From contig CAJUMB010000030.1 of NCBI GenBank assembly GCA_910587105.1, positions 1 to 42,306 on the forward strand: a stretch of 42,306 nucleotides of DNA, in the 5' to 3' direction. Source of the DNA: an uncultured Lachnospiraceae bacterium (GTDB taxonomy: Bacteria; Bacillota; Clostridia; Lachnospirales; Lachnospiraceae). Position numbers and translations under genes: made by a program. The notes under the pieces were generated by a model, which saw nothing but the letters and a program-made list of their open reading frames with translations, did not search any database and had not been told where the DNA came from. Shown here piece after piece: positions 32,983 to 41,307 of this stretch; position 1 is the stretch's first letter, and every line of letters begins with the position of its first letter.

Positions 32983-33537
32983 ATGAAGAAAAAACAGATG
33001 ATTTTATTGGCGGCCCTTCTGGCAGTGCTGGCTGCAGGGTATGGAATCCTTGTATTTCAAAATAAGAAGGCTGAGAGAGAAGAACAGGCCGCCCAGGAGA
33101 GCAGTGTTATAAAAGTGATAGATCTGGGGGAAATCCAGTCATTTTCCTACCAGACACCAGAACGGGAAAAACTGCACTTTAAAAAGAAAAACAATAAGTG
33201 GATATGTACAAAAGACAAAAAGGCCAATCTGGATCAGACGTATCCCAACCGGATAGCCGATACATTTTCCAGCCTTACAGCATCCAGGAAACTTGAGGAT
33301 ATTGATGCTTTGGAGGATTATGGCCTGAATAAGCCGGCATATATAGTGGAATTAAGCGGAGCGGATGGGAAAAAGATTACAGTAAATATTGGGAATCTGA
33401 CAGGGGAAGAATATTATCTGCAGGTGGAGGGAGAGGAACAGGTGGTTTACACTGTGGCTGCGTCCAATGCGGAGGCTCTCAATTATAGTCTGGAGGATAT
33501 GCGGGAGAAGGAGAGCGAAGAAGAATCAGATTCGTAA
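32983..33537 (+). CDS. DUF4340-containing membrane-anchored protein
   Basis: A 184-residue protein with an N-terminal membrane helix (about 5-24) and an extracellular domain of the DUF4340 type, marked by KLHFKKKNNKWICT and LEDYGLNKPAYIVELSG. Such proteins often close GldG-like operons, as here; the gene starts nine bases after its neighbour. DUF4340 relatives elsewhere are longer with repeated units, and this is a single unit. The tail is acidic and may be disordered. Function unknown. Confidence 0.85.
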   Translation: MKKKQMILLAALLAVLAAGYGILVFQNKKAEREEQAAQESSVIKVIDLGEIQSFSYQTPEREKLHFKKKNNKWICTKDKKANLDQTYPNRIADTFSSLTASRKLEDIDALEDYGLNKPAYIVELSGADGKKITVNIGNLTGEEYYLQVEGEEQVVYTVAASNAEALNYSLEDMREKESEEESDS

Positions 33538-33621
33538 AAAACAGCCTTGTGAAGATAAGGTTAAGGAATTTCCATAAAGTGTGACATTTGTTTTAAATTT
33601 TGCCGATGGGGTTAAATAAGG

Positions 33622-33650
33622 GGTACATTTACTGAGAAGTGTGTTATAAT
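33622..33650 (+). promoter_or_regulatory. Promoter of the second L,D-transpeptidase gene
   Basis: A perfect -10 box TATAAT (33645-33650) with a weak -35 box GGTACA (33622-33627) at 17-base spacing. It lies 94 bases before the start codon, leaving a leader with a hairpin. Confidence 0.55.
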
Positions 33651-33678
33651 AAATCCGCTACAGAAACTTTTGAGTCCA

Positions 33679-33702
33679 AACCACCAGTATAAGCTGGTGG
33701 TT
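33679..33702 (+). promoter_or_regulatory. Leader hairpin before the second L,D-transpeptidase
   Basis: AACCACCAG (33679-33687), loop TATAAG, CTGGTGGTT (33694-33702): a perfect nine-base stem followed by GTTTC. It lies in the transcribed leader. It could be a weak attenuator or an mRNA-stabilising element; the short T-run argues against a strong terminator. Confidence 0.55.
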
Positions 33703-33743
33703 GTTTCGGTGTATGTGAATGGTTAAGGAGAATTTCAAAATTC

Positions 33744-35753
33744 ATGAGCGGTAAGAAAGCAACGTCCAAAAAAGAAAAAACTGTGGACAGCAGTGCCAAC
33801 ATCCATGAAACGGTGGAACTGCCGGCCCAGGAAGTAAAGAAAGCCCTGGCTCAGTTACAGGCAGCAGCCGCGGCAGAAAAAGATAAAAGTGAAGACAAAT
33901 CAGGAGAAAGTTTCGAAAGTAAGATTGAGCGGGCCATGCAGAAGATTGTATCGGATACATTGGGAGATGAGCCCATTGATCATATCAGTCTGGCGGAAAA
34001 AATGCCAAGAGCAAAGACTGCAGGGACTGTCAAGGTGGCCCGGGCAAAAGGCATACGTTTGGACGAAACTTATGTTAACCATGAGCAGCAGGAGGAAACA
34101 TCTGGGAAGTCTGAAAAAAGGGCACAGGAGCAGGAACCTGAAAAAGCCCCTGAAAGCAGCCGGCAGGAACCGGAGCAGCCAGTAAAAGAAGAAGCTCAAA
34201 AGCGGCAGGAGAAAGAAAAAGTGCCGGAAGAACCCCGGAGGCGGACAGCAGATGACAACGGCAGAGGGCAGAATGGGAAGAAACCCAAACAGCGGAAACG
34301 CCGTTCGGAGTACCTGAATATAGAAGTTCCGCCGGAGAGAAAGAGCAGGAAGGGACTGGCAGCGGCGGCTATTGTAATCGGTGTTCTGCTGGCAGGCACA
34401 GTAGGTGTGTATGCCGGCGTGGGAAACTATTATCAGGATAAATTTCTGCCAGGGACAAATATCAACCACATTGACTGTTCCGGTATGACGGCGAAAGAGG
34501 CTGAGGAGAAAATCCGCAGAAGAGTGGAAGATTATTCCCTGACTGTGTATGCCAGAGAGGCGGAGCCTCAGGTGATCACAGCAGAGTCCATTGAGTATAA
34601 ATATCAGCCCTATGACGGTGTGGAGAAAGTAATGGCTCAGCAAAAACCCATGAACTGGGTGAATTCCTTCTTCTCCGAGCGGAGTTATACAGTGGGGGAG
34701 AGTATTTCCTACAACAGGGAGAAAGTCCGGGAGCAGATGAATCAATTAGACTTTATGCAGCCGGACAGACAGACAGCTCCGGTGGATGCGCACCTGGAAT
34801 ACCAGGAAAACCAGTTTGTAATCGTACCTGAGACGGTGGGAACTGCAGTAGACGCAGAGAAGACACTGGAAATCCTCTGCAGATGCGTGGAGGAAAGCTT
34901 ATCAAGTGTAGATCTGGAGAAAGAAGATGTGTACCAGACAGCGGCTGTACTGAAAGATAATGAACAGCTGGTACAGGAACTGGAGCATCTGAACAGCTAC
35001 GCAAAGGCCAGTATCACCTATACATTCGGGGATCAGACGGAAGTTTTAAACGGCGATGTGATCCGCAATTGGATTACTGCCGGCGAGGGGGCAGGTACAG
35101 AGATTGACGAATCCGTGCTGGAGGGAAATGTGTATGCTTATGTGGCAGATCTGGCAGCACGCCATGATACATTAGGCGCCAGCAGGCCCTTTACCACCAC
35201 ATCAGGCCGTACGATCAATGTGGCCGGGGGAAATTATGGATGGCAGATTGACCAGTATGCGGAGGCGGTACAGCTGCTGGAGGAAATCAAAAGCGGGCAG
35301 GTTGTGTCCAGGGAACCCAATTATGTGAGCACTGCTCTGCAGGCGGGCCCTGATGATATCGGCAAGACTTATATCGAGGTGGACTTGACCAGCCAGCATA
35401 TGTATTATTACAGAGAAGGAATGTTAATCTTTGAATCTGAGATTGTGTCCGGGAAACCCACTCCCGATAAGGCCACGCCCACAGGGGTATGTCATTTGTA
35501 TTATAAGAAATTAGATGAGGTTCTGAGAGGGGAAAAACAGGAAAATGGAGAGTATGAGTATGAGACTCCGGTGCAGTACTGGATGCCCTTTAACGGCGGG
35601 GTTGGATTCCACGACGCCAACTGGCAGGCCAGCTTTGGGGGGGATGTCTATACGTATAATGGTTCCCATGGCTGCATCAACCTTCCGGTGAGCAAGGCGG
35701 CAGAATTGTATGAGATTATTGATACACAGACACCTATTGTGGTATTTAATTGA
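33744..35753 (+). CDS. L,D-transpeptidase with long cytoplasmic region and peptidoglycan-binding domain
   Basis: A 669-residue membrane-anchored YkuD enzyme. Residues 1-203 are charged, Glu/Lys-rich and probably disordered in the cytoplasm. One membrane helix lies at about 204-226. An extracellular part of PG_binding_4 type (about 235-520) precedes the YkuD domain (about 545-669). Catalytic residues H623, H642 and C644 are in place (SHGCINLP). It should form 3-3 cross-links or edit peptidoglycan. AAGGAG lies 13 bases before the ATG. It is the second such enzyme in the window and differs fully in layout from the Ig-repeat protein at 12100. The long cytoplasmic part may be a site for kinase or division-protein control, which is speculative. 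Confidence 0.93.
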   Translation: MSGKKATSKKEKTVDSSANIHETVELPAQEVKKALAQLQAAAAAEKDKSEDKSGESFESKIERAMQKIVSDTLGDEPIDHISLAEKMPRAKTAGTVKVARAKGIRLDETYVNHEQQEETSGKSEKRAQEQEPEKAPESSRQEPEQPVKEEAQKRQEKEKVPEEPRRRTADDNGRGQNGKKPKQRKRRSEYLNIEVPPERKSRKGLAAAAIVIGVLLAGTVGVYAGVGNYYQDKFLPGTNINHIDCSGMTAKEAEEKIRRRVEDYSLTVYAREAEPQVITAESIEYKYQPYDGVEKVMAQQKPMNWVNSFFSERSYTVGESISYNREKVREQMNQLDFMQPDRQTAPVDAHLEYQENQFVIVPETVGTAVDAEKTLEILCRCVEESLSSVDLEKEDVYQTAAVLKDNEQLVQELEHLNSYAKASITYTFGDQTEVLNGDVIRNWITAGEGAGTEIDESVLEGNVYAYVADLAARHDTLGASRPFTTTSGRTINVAGGNYGWQIDQYAEAVQLLEEIKSGQVVSREPNYVSTALQAGPDDIGKTYIEVDLTSQHMYYYREGMLIFESEIVSGKPTPDKATPTGVCHLYYKKLDEVLRGEKQENGEYEYETPVQYWMPFNGGVGFHDANWQASFGGDVYTYNGSHGCINLPVSKAAELYEIIDTQTPIVVFN

Positions 35754-35757
35754 TTGT

Positions 35758-35800
35758 AAAAATCTGCAGGAATGGAAAGGTTTCATTCCTGCAGATTTTT
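35758..35800. terminator. Bidirectional terminator between convergent genes
   Basis: AAAAATCTGCAGGAATG (35758-35774) and CATTCCTGCAGATTTTT (35784-35800) are perfect complements, with A-runs and T-runs on both sides. It serves the L,D-transpeptidase gene and the HAD gene on the other strand. Confidence 0.92.
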
Positions 35801-35819
35801 TATCGTATAGGAAACTTCT

Positions 35820-36440
35820 TCAGAAAATACCGGACAGGTCTGAGAACTGGGAAATGGTATAGTCTGGCCTGTCGGTCTGTCCATAGCCATAGGAGGCGTG
35901 TACAAAGGGAATGCCTGCTTCTTTGGATGCCTGGAAGTCTCCGGCGGTATCCCCCACATATACAGGCGATTTCAAATCAAAGCGGCGGATGATTTCCAAG
36001 ATATTCTCTCCTTTGGGATTTCCTGTGTCTCCCGGGCACAGGTGGCCCTGGAAATAGCGGGAAAATCCGGTGCATTTCAGGAATACCTCAATATATCCGG
36101 CCTGGCAGTTGCTCACAATAAATAACCGGTATTTCTCTGATAAAGTCTGTAAGGTGGTCTCCAGTTCTGGATAGATGGGAGGCTGGGGTGTCTCCAAGAG
36201 CACCCGGTGTTCTTCTGCGCAGCACAAATCAATCAATTCCATTTGACGTGCCTTTGTCTCTCTGGGAAACAGGCTGGCAGCAATATCCGGCAGCAGTCTG
36301 CCGAACAGGCCGCGCAGCTGGGGGGCTGTGATGGTCATCTGGGGGTCATACAGACGGCGGACTGCCTTCGTCCAGGCATCAGCCACAATTTCCGTGGAAT
36401 CCCAGAGTGTGCCGTCTACATCAAATATGATACTGTCCAT
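35820..36440 (-). CDS. HAD-family phosphatase (phosphoglycolate phosphatase-like)
   Basis: A 206-residue haloacid-dehalogenase hydrolase. The nucleophile motif is IIFDVDGTLWDS with D7 and D9; motif II is FIVSNCQ; motif III/IV includes NPKGENI and YVGDTAGDF. The helical cap of about 70 residues (type C1) suits small phosphate esters such as phosphoglycolate or beta-phosphoglucomutase substrates; the true substrate is unknown. AAGGAG precedes the ATG on the minus strand. It stands alone between convergent and divergent neighbours. Confidence 0.9.
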   Translation of the reverse strand: MDSIIFDVDGTLWDSTEIVADAWTKAVRRLYDPQMTITAPQLRGLFGRLLPDIAASLFPRETKARQMELIDLCCAEEHRVLLETPQPPIYPELETTLQTLSEKYRLFIVSNCQAGYIEVFLKCTGFSRYFQGHLCPGDTGNPKGENILEIIRRFDLKSPVYVGDTAGDFQASKEAGIPFVHASYGYGQTDRPDYTISQFSDLSGIF

Positions 36441-36502
36441 GTCTAAATTCTCCTTTGTTTTCTGAATTTCATTTTAAATGAAGCACTGGCGAAAAGCAAC
36501 TG

Positions 36503-36531
36503 TTGATTTTCTGTGAAACACGTACTAAAAT
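36503..36531 (+). promoter_or_regulatory. Promoter of mutY
   Basis: TTGATT (36503-36508), a 17-base spacer, and TAAAAT (36526-36531), 32 bases before the TTG start codon. Confidence 0.7.
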
Positions 36532-36563
36532 AAGAATACAGTGGAAAAAGCGAGGATAAAAAA

Positions 36564-37625
36564 TTGAGTCTGTTACACGAGATCGAAAAACCCCTGCTGG
36601 ACTGGTACGATGAGAATAAGCGTTCTCTGCCCTGGCGGAAAAATAAAAATCCCTATGAGATCTGGGTGTCAGAGATCATGTGCCAGCAGACCCGGGTGGA
36701 GGCGGTCAAGCCCTATTTTGCAAGATTTTTATCAGAACTGCCCACAGTGGAGGCACTGGCAGAATGTCCACAGGAGAGGCTGATGAAATTGTGGGAGGGG
36801 CTGGGCTATTACAACAGGGTGCGCAATATGCAGAAGGCTGCCAGACAGGTGATGGAGCATTACCAGGGGCGGCTTCCGGCAGACTACGAGGCGCTTAAGG
36901 GGCTTCAAGGAATTGGAAATTATACAGCGGGTGCCATTGCCTCCATTGCCTATGGGATTCCGGTACCGGCAGTAGATGGAAATGTACTTCGGGTGGTGTC
37001 CCGCGTGACAGAGAGCCGGGAAGATATTGCAAAACAGTCTGTGAGGCGTCGTATAGAACAGGAAATTCAGGAGATGATACCAAAAGAACGTCCGGGAGAC
37101 TATAACCAGGCCCTTATGGAGCTGGGCGCGCTGGTGTGTATTCCCAATGGACAGGCAAAATGTCCCCAGTGTCCCCTGAGAGGAATCTGTCTGGCAGGGA
37201 TTCATGGGACAGTGGATAGTCTTCCTGTAAAATCCACAGGTAAATCCCGCAGAGTTGAGGAGCGTACAGTCCTGGTCATTCAGGATGGAAGTCGTGCTGC
37301 CATCCGCAAACGGCCGTCCAAGGGGCTTTTGGCAGGATTATATGAACTTCCGAATGTATTGACACACTTGACAGAAGACGAGGCGGTAAAGTGGGTACAG
37401 TCTCAGAAGCTGGTGCCGTTGTATATCCGATCCCTGGGGGAAGCGAAACATATTTTTTCCCATGTGGAATGGCGGATGCTGGGGTATCAGATACGGGTAC
37501 AACAGCTGGAAGACGGTCATCAGGGAAAATTAATATTTGCAGAACAGGAAGAAATCCGGAGAAAATATGCAATACCTTCGGCATTTGATGCTTTTTCCGG
37601 ATTTGTATACCCGAGAGCCAAATGA
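36564..37625 (+). CDS. mutY: Adenine DNA glycosylase MutY
   Basis: MutY removes adenine mispaired with 8-oxoguanine. The 353-residue protein has catalytic E37 (SEIMCQQTRV), the helix-hairpin-helix GLQGIGNYTAG, catalytic D138 (AVDGNV), and a [4Fe-4S] site C192/C200/C203/C209. The first spacing is C-X7-C, one longer than in E. coli. A NUDIX-like C-terminal domain (about 230-345) recognises 8-oxoG. The start is TTG at 36564 with GAGGA seven bases upstream. It is the only gene in its transcription unit. Confidence 0.96.
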   Translation: MSLLHEIEKPLLDWYDENKRSLPWRKNKNPYEIWVSEIMCQQTRVEAVKPYFARFLSELPTVEALAECPQERLMKLWEGLGYYNRVRNMQKAARQVMEHYQGRLPADYEALKGLQGIGNYTAGAIASIAYGIPVPAVDGNVLRVVSRVTESREDIAKQSVRRRIEQEIQEMIPKERPGDYNQALMELGALVCIPNGQAKCPQCPLRGICLAGIHGTVDSLPVKSTGKSRRVEERTVLVIQDGSRAAIRKRPSKGLLAGLYELPNVLTHLTEDEAVKWVQSQKLVPLYIRSLGEAKHIFSHVEWRMLGYQIRVQQLEDGHQGKLIFAEQEEIRRKYAIPSAFDAFSGFVYPRAK

Positions 37626-37669
37626 TTTACCGGCAGGTTTTCACGATTTCAGGAGGAATAGCAGATCAT

Positions 37670-37699
37670 TTGGCAGAATAAATATGCTATTAGTATAAA
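37670..37699 (+). promoter_or_regulatory. Promoter of the glycosyltransferase gene
   Basis: TTGGCA (37670-37675), an 18-base spacer and TATAAA (37694-37699), 37 bases before the ATG. Confidence 0.6.
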
Positions 37700-37735
37700 A
37701 GGGGATGATCATGGAGACGATTACAGGAGGAAACT

Positions 37736-38752
37736 ATGAAAATATTGAGCATTACAGTGCCCTGCTATAATTCACAGGAATATATGAAAAAATGTATAGA
37801 CTCTCTGTTAGCAGGCGGGGGAGATGTGGAAATTCTTATTGTGGATGACGGTTCTACGGATGACACAGGTACAATCGCCGATACCTATGCCAGAGAATAC
37901 CCAAATATTGTCCGGGCAATCCATCAGGAAAATGGGGGACATGGGAAGGCAGTGAATACTGGGCTTGCCAATGCACAGGGGCTCTATTTCAAGGTGGTGG
38001 ACAGCGACGACTGGGTCAACCCGGAAGCGTATCAGATGGTCTTAAATACGCTGGAAGAATTAATCCGCGGCCCCCAGACTCTGGATATGCTGATCAGTAA
38101 TTTTGTCTATGATAAGAAGGGTGCGTCTCATAAAAAGGTTATGCAGTACCGGAAATGTTTTCCTCAGAATGAAATCTTCGGCTGGAATCAGGTGAGACAT
38201 ATGCGCACTGGAAAGTATATACTGATGCATTCAGTAATCTACCGGACAGAATTGTTAAAAGCATGCGGCCTGCACCTGCCGGAGCATACGTTTTATGTGG
38301 ATAATCTGTTTGTGTTCGAACCCCTGCCTCATGTGTCTACCCTTTACTATCTGGATGTGAATTTTTACCGGTATTTTATTGGGAGAGAGGACCAATCGGT
38401 TCATGAGTCAGTGATGATTCAGCGCATTGACCAGCAGATTAGGGTAAATAAACGGATGATTGATGTGGTGGCTGATACTCCAGTAAAGTCCAGGGAGCTG
38501 AGAAAATATATGGAGCGGTATCTTACCATCATAACAGCAGTATCCAGTGTTATGCTGATACGCTCCAAGAAAGAAGAAAACCTGGAAAAAAAGGCAGAAC
38601 TGTGGAAGTATTTGAAAGATAAGGATAAAAGCCTCTACAGGAACGTGCGCCATGGAATTGTAGGAGGAGCTGTAAATCTGCCCGGAAAAGGGGGAAGAAG
38701 TATGTCCACAACCCTTTATAAGATTTGTCAGAAGTTTTATGGATTTAATTGA
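37736..38752 (+). CDS. Family 2 glycosyltransferase
   Basis: A 338-residue GT-A fold enzyme that moves a sugar from a nucleotide donor. The N-terminal VPCYNSQEYMKKCIDSL, the VDDGSTDDT segment (37-44) and the DXD-type VDSDD (88-92) bind the nucleotide sugar and metal. No membrane helix is obvious, so it is likely cytoplasmic or peripheral. The C-terminal 100 residues are helical and basic. AGGAGG lies five bases before the ATG. The sugar and acceptor are unknown; cell-wall or exopolysaccharide decoration is likely. A terminator follows. Confidence 0.9.
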   Translation: MKILSITVPCYNSQEYMKKCIDSLLAGGGDVEILIVDDGSTDDTGTIADTYAREYPNIVRAIHQENGGHGKAVNTGLANAQGLYFKVVDSDDWVNPEAYQMVLNTLEELIRGPQTLDMLISNFVYDKKGASHKKVMQYRKCFPQNEIFGWNQVRHMRTGKYILMHSVIYRTELLKACGLHLPEHTFYVDNLFVFEPLPHVSTLYYLDVNFYRYFIGREDQSVHESVMIQRIDQQIRVNKRMIDVVADTPVKSRELRKYMERYLTIITAVSSVMLIRSKKEENLEKKAELWKYLKDKDKSLYRNVRHGIVGGAVNLPGKGGRSMSTTLYKICQKFYGFN

Positions 38753-38795
38753 ATAATTGTGGATATTTTCAGGATAGGGAATATGGGCATTTCTC

Positions 38796-38841
38796 AAAAG
38801 TCCCGGGCAGCGGTTATGAGTCAGCCGCGTCCGGGACTTTT
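38796..38841. terminator. Bidirectional terminator between convergent genes
   Basis: AAAAGTCCCGG (38796-38806) pairs with CCGGGACTTTT (38831-38841), and a smaller inner stem AGCGG/CCGCG-type lies in the loop. It serves the glycosyltransferase and the PAP2 gene. Confidence 0.85.
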
Positions 38842-38875
38842 GATTTTATCGTATAGAAAACATCCGGATTCTTTT

Positions 38876-39574
38876 TCACTTATAAGAAAATCTGGCATGT
38901 ACCTGCCTGGCGTATTTTCTGGCCGGGTACTGATAAAAGAACAGATACCCCATACCGGCCATGGCAGATCCCAGAATTACGTCCACAACGGAATGCTGTT
39001 TCAGAAACATTGTAGACAGGATGATGGTGATGACAAGAAACAGCGTTCCTGCTTTTACCCAGGTATGCTTTCTGAGAGCCTGACACTGGGAAACTGCCAT
39101 ATAAGCAGCCAGAGAGTTGAATACATGGATACTGGGCAGTATGTTGGTGCAGGTATCTGTTGAGTAAAGTTTTTTCACCAGGTCCACACAAAAATTATCC
39201 CGGACAAAAACTTCCGGCCGCAGCTGGTGGCCGTTTGGATAGAGGTAAGAGACTGCCAGAAACACAGTCATGCCCATACATAGATTTTTGATATATTGAT
39301 AGTATTCCTGTTTATCCGGGTTAAAAAAGATAAAATAGGCCACAGTGGCAAACAGGAACGGAAACCATAACAGGTAAGGGACAATAAAATATTCACAAAA
39401 CGGAATATAATCATCCAGAATGGTATGGACAATGTGGTAGTTGTACTGAATATGGTTTTCCAGATACCGGAAGCCGGCCATGTAGAAAATTCCATATGTG
39501 ATAATAATGAAACCGTGTTTATACTTCTTGATAAAATTCAATCTGTCCACCTTCTTCTCTAGACGTTCAAACAT
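38876..39574 (-). CDS. PAP2-family membrane phosphatase
   Basis: A 232-residue membrane protein with about six helices. The PAP2 phosphatase motifs are partly visible: PSIHVFNS (motif 2, with the catalytic histidine) and LKQHSVVDVILG (motif 3). Motif 1 (KxxxxxxRP) is weak but may be NGHQLRPE. Family members dephosphorylate lipid phosphates such as undecaprenyl pyrophosphate or phosphatidate. The ATG is at 39574; the upstream region on the minus strand is AT-rich. Its neighbours suggest an envelope role. Confidence 0.85.
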   Translation of the reverse strand: MFERLEKKVDRLNFIKKYKHGFIIITYGIFYMAGFRYLENHIQYNYHIVHTILDDYIPFCEYFIVPYLLWFPFLFATVAYFIFFNPDKQEYYQYIKNLCMGMTVFLAVSYLYPNGHQLRPEVFVRDNFCVDLVKKLYSTDTCTNILPSIHVFNSLAAYMAVSQCQALRKHTWVKAGTLFLVITIILSTMFLKQHSVVDVILGSAMAGMGYLFFYQYPARKYARQVHARFSYK

Positions 39575-39707
39575 GTTCTTAATGATAATATATTTTTCGA
39601 TACATCATATCATAACACGCATATAGTCTGTTTACAAACAGAATTGTAAACTTTATAATTTATTAAGAAATGACTGTGCATATGACAGTAAATGAGAAGA
39701 AAACAGG

Positions 39708-40349
39708 TTATCTCTGGATACCGGAGAGTATTTCATCCATCCATTCATTGACATCATAGGTATCACTGTCAAATAATTTGATGATCACTCCGTAAGGTTC
39801 CTGGTCATTGGCGAAGGCGTTGGCTTCGTCTGTGTCTACATGCATGGACAGGGAGAAATTTTTATGTACCCGGACGATTACATCGGCGTAGATCAAAGCT
39901 CTTTCGTAACTTTTAGTCAGGACGAAAACAGATTCATTGTCTTTTACATGCATTTTATAAGCCTGGGTAGGTGTCATGTGAATGTGTCTTTTTGCCACGA
40001 TGACTCCCTGGCTGATATCAATGGTGCTGTTTGGACCGGAGAGTGTACAGCCCGGCGTGCCCTCAATATCCCCCGACTGGCGGATGACAGCAGGAATTCC
40101 CAGCTTTCTGGCATCTGTAAGGGAAATTTCCACCTGTGTCTCTGGGCGCAGCGGCCCCAGCAGGGCTATATTTTCGAATTGTCCTTTGGGGCCGATTACA
40201 GTGACCCGCTCTTTTGCCACAAATTGGCCCGGCTGGCTTAATTCTTTTTGAAAGGTAAGTTCAGAACCGGTCCCGAAAAGTTTTTCAAAATCTTCTCTGC
40301 AGATATGCATGTGTCTGGCAGAGGTCTCAATTGGAATTTTGATGCTCAT
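39708..40349 (-). CDS. pduL: Phosphate propanoyltransferase-type phosphotransacylase PduL
   Basis: PduL interconverts acyl-CoA and acyl phosphate. The 213-residue protein has the two metal-binding histidine motifs SARHMHI (H13, H15) and AKRHIHM (H122, H124), plus SLSMHVDTDEAN (H170), matching the family's dizinc site. It lacks the N-terminal peptide that directs PduL into microcompartments, and no shell protein is nearby, so it may serve as a general phosphate acetyltransferase. I start at the ATG at 40349 because AAAGG lies upstream and the family sequence begins there; ten more residues are possible from 40379. Confidence 0.92.
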   Translation of the reverse strand: MSIKIPIETSARHMHICREDFEKLFGTGSELTFQKELSQPGQFVAKERVTVIGPKGQFENIALLGPLRPETQVEISLTDARKLGIPAVIRQSGDIEGTPGCTLSGPNSTIDISQGVIVAKRHIHMTPTQAYKMHVKDNESVFVLTKSYERALIYADVIVRVHKNFSLSMHVDTDEANAFANDQEPYGVIIKLFDSDTYDVNEWMDEILSGIQR

Positions 40350-40418
40350 ATGATTGCAGCCTTTCTGGAGCATGCACAAGAATTCTGCACGCTTAGTTTT
40401 GATGGTAGAAACAAAGGT

Positions 40419-40447
40419 ATTATACTATTGTCTGGCGGAATGGGCAA
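40419..40447 (-). promoter_or_regulatory. Promoter of pduL
   Basis: On the minus strand, TTGCCC (complement of 40442-40447), a 17-base spacer and a perfect TATAAT (complement of 40419-40424), about 70 bases before the start codon. Confidence 0.7.
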
Positions 40448-40546
40448 GAAAGAATGGATATTTATATATTTTTTATTTTTATTTGCTTGTATCAGGGGAG
40501 AGAACATAGTAATATTACAGTATCAGAGATTGGGAGGGGCTGTAAA

Positions 40547-40939
40547 TTGAGGGAAAAATTTTACCGTTTTATGCAGGGCAGATATGGAAATGATCAGTTT
40601 AACCGCTTTTTGATGATTCTCGCTCTGGCGGTCCTGGTTCTGTCTGTCATCTGGAAACCGCAGTTTTATCTTGCTTCTGTCATTCTGCTGGGGTGGGCAT
40701 ATTATCGTATGTTTTCCAGGAAAGTCTATACACGCGCAGTTGAGAACCAGCGCTATCTGGAACTGCGGGAAAAGGTTATGATCAGGTTCCGCAGAGGGAA
40801 GAAGGAGCTGGAACAAAGAAAAGAATACCATATTTATAAATGTCCCGGCTGCGGGCAGAAAGTACGTATCCCCAGAGGAAAAGGAAAAGTGGAGGTGCGT
40901 TGTCCAAAATGCGGAAATACTTTCGTGAAAAGGAGCTAG
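40547..40939 (+). CDS. Small membrane protein with zinc-ribbon tail
   Basis: A 130-residue protein. Two hydrophobic segments (about 20-37 and 40-54) are followed by a basic helix and a C-terminal zinc ribbon, C99/C102/C119/C122 (CPGC and CPKC). I place the start at TTG 40547 because GGGAGGGG lies seven bases upstream; the longer frame from 40454 crosses the pduL upstream region. The function is unknown. It is three bases from the DUF1294 gene, so the two are probably co-expressed. Confidence 0.8.
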   Translation: MREKFYRFMQGRYGNDQFNRFLMILALAVLVLSVIWKPQFYLASVILLGWAYYRMFSRKVYTRAVENQRYLELREKVMIRFRRGKKELEQRKEYHIYKCPGCGQKVRIPRGKGKVEVRCPKCGNTFVKRS

Positions 40940-40942
40940 GCC

Positions 40943-41227
40943 ATGTTTTGGGAGATTTTAGCGGTTTATGCGGCTGTGGTGAATCTGGCAGTTTTCTGTA
41001 TGTTTGGAATAGATAAAAGCCGTGCCAGGAGACATCAGTGGCGTATACCAGAGCGCAGGCTTCTGGCAATGGCCCTGCTTGGCGGAAGTCTGGGAGCTCT
41101 GATGGGCATGCGTGTGTTCCGCCATAAGACCAGGCATAAGTTGTTTTTTATAGGAATTCCGCTGTTAGTTGTATTGCAGGCAGGGGCGGCGGCTTTATGT
41201 GGCATCCAATGGATGAATATGAGGTAA
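40943..41227 (+). CDS. DUF1294 small membrane protein
   Basis: A 94-residue DUF1294 protein with about three hydrophobic segments and the family signature FGIDKSRARRHQWRIPE, followed by LLGGSLGALMGM and FRHKTRHKLFF. The function is not known. The ATG at 40943 is coupled to the gene before it. Its TAA stop codon lies at the edge of a MITE half copy, so the last residue or two may have been set by that insertion. Confidence 0.9.
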   Translation: MFWEILAVYAAVVNLAVFCMFGIDKSRARRHQWRIPERRLLAMALLGGSLGALMGMRVFRHKTRHKLFFIGIPLLVVLQAGAAALCGIQWMNMR

Positions 41228-41283
41228 ATCTCCCACCAAGTGTGACGCACATCTGACATAAAGCAATTTTCAAATACGCTCTA
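41226..41283 (+). repeat. MITE-like element, copy D (right part only)
   Basis: These 58 bases match the right part of the element, from AAATCTCCCA to the end AAATACGCTCTA, with several substitutions. As in copy B, the internal 17 bases are absent. The left half is missing. It begins within the stop codon of the DUF1294 gene. Confidence 0.8.
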
Positions 41284-41307
41284 GAAAGATGAACAGAAAG
41301 GCAGGAA

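Noticed and set aside
39708..40349. A bacterial microcompartment locus
   Set aside because: Only the PduL enzyme is present; there are no shell proteins, aldehyde dehydrogenase or encapsulation peptide.
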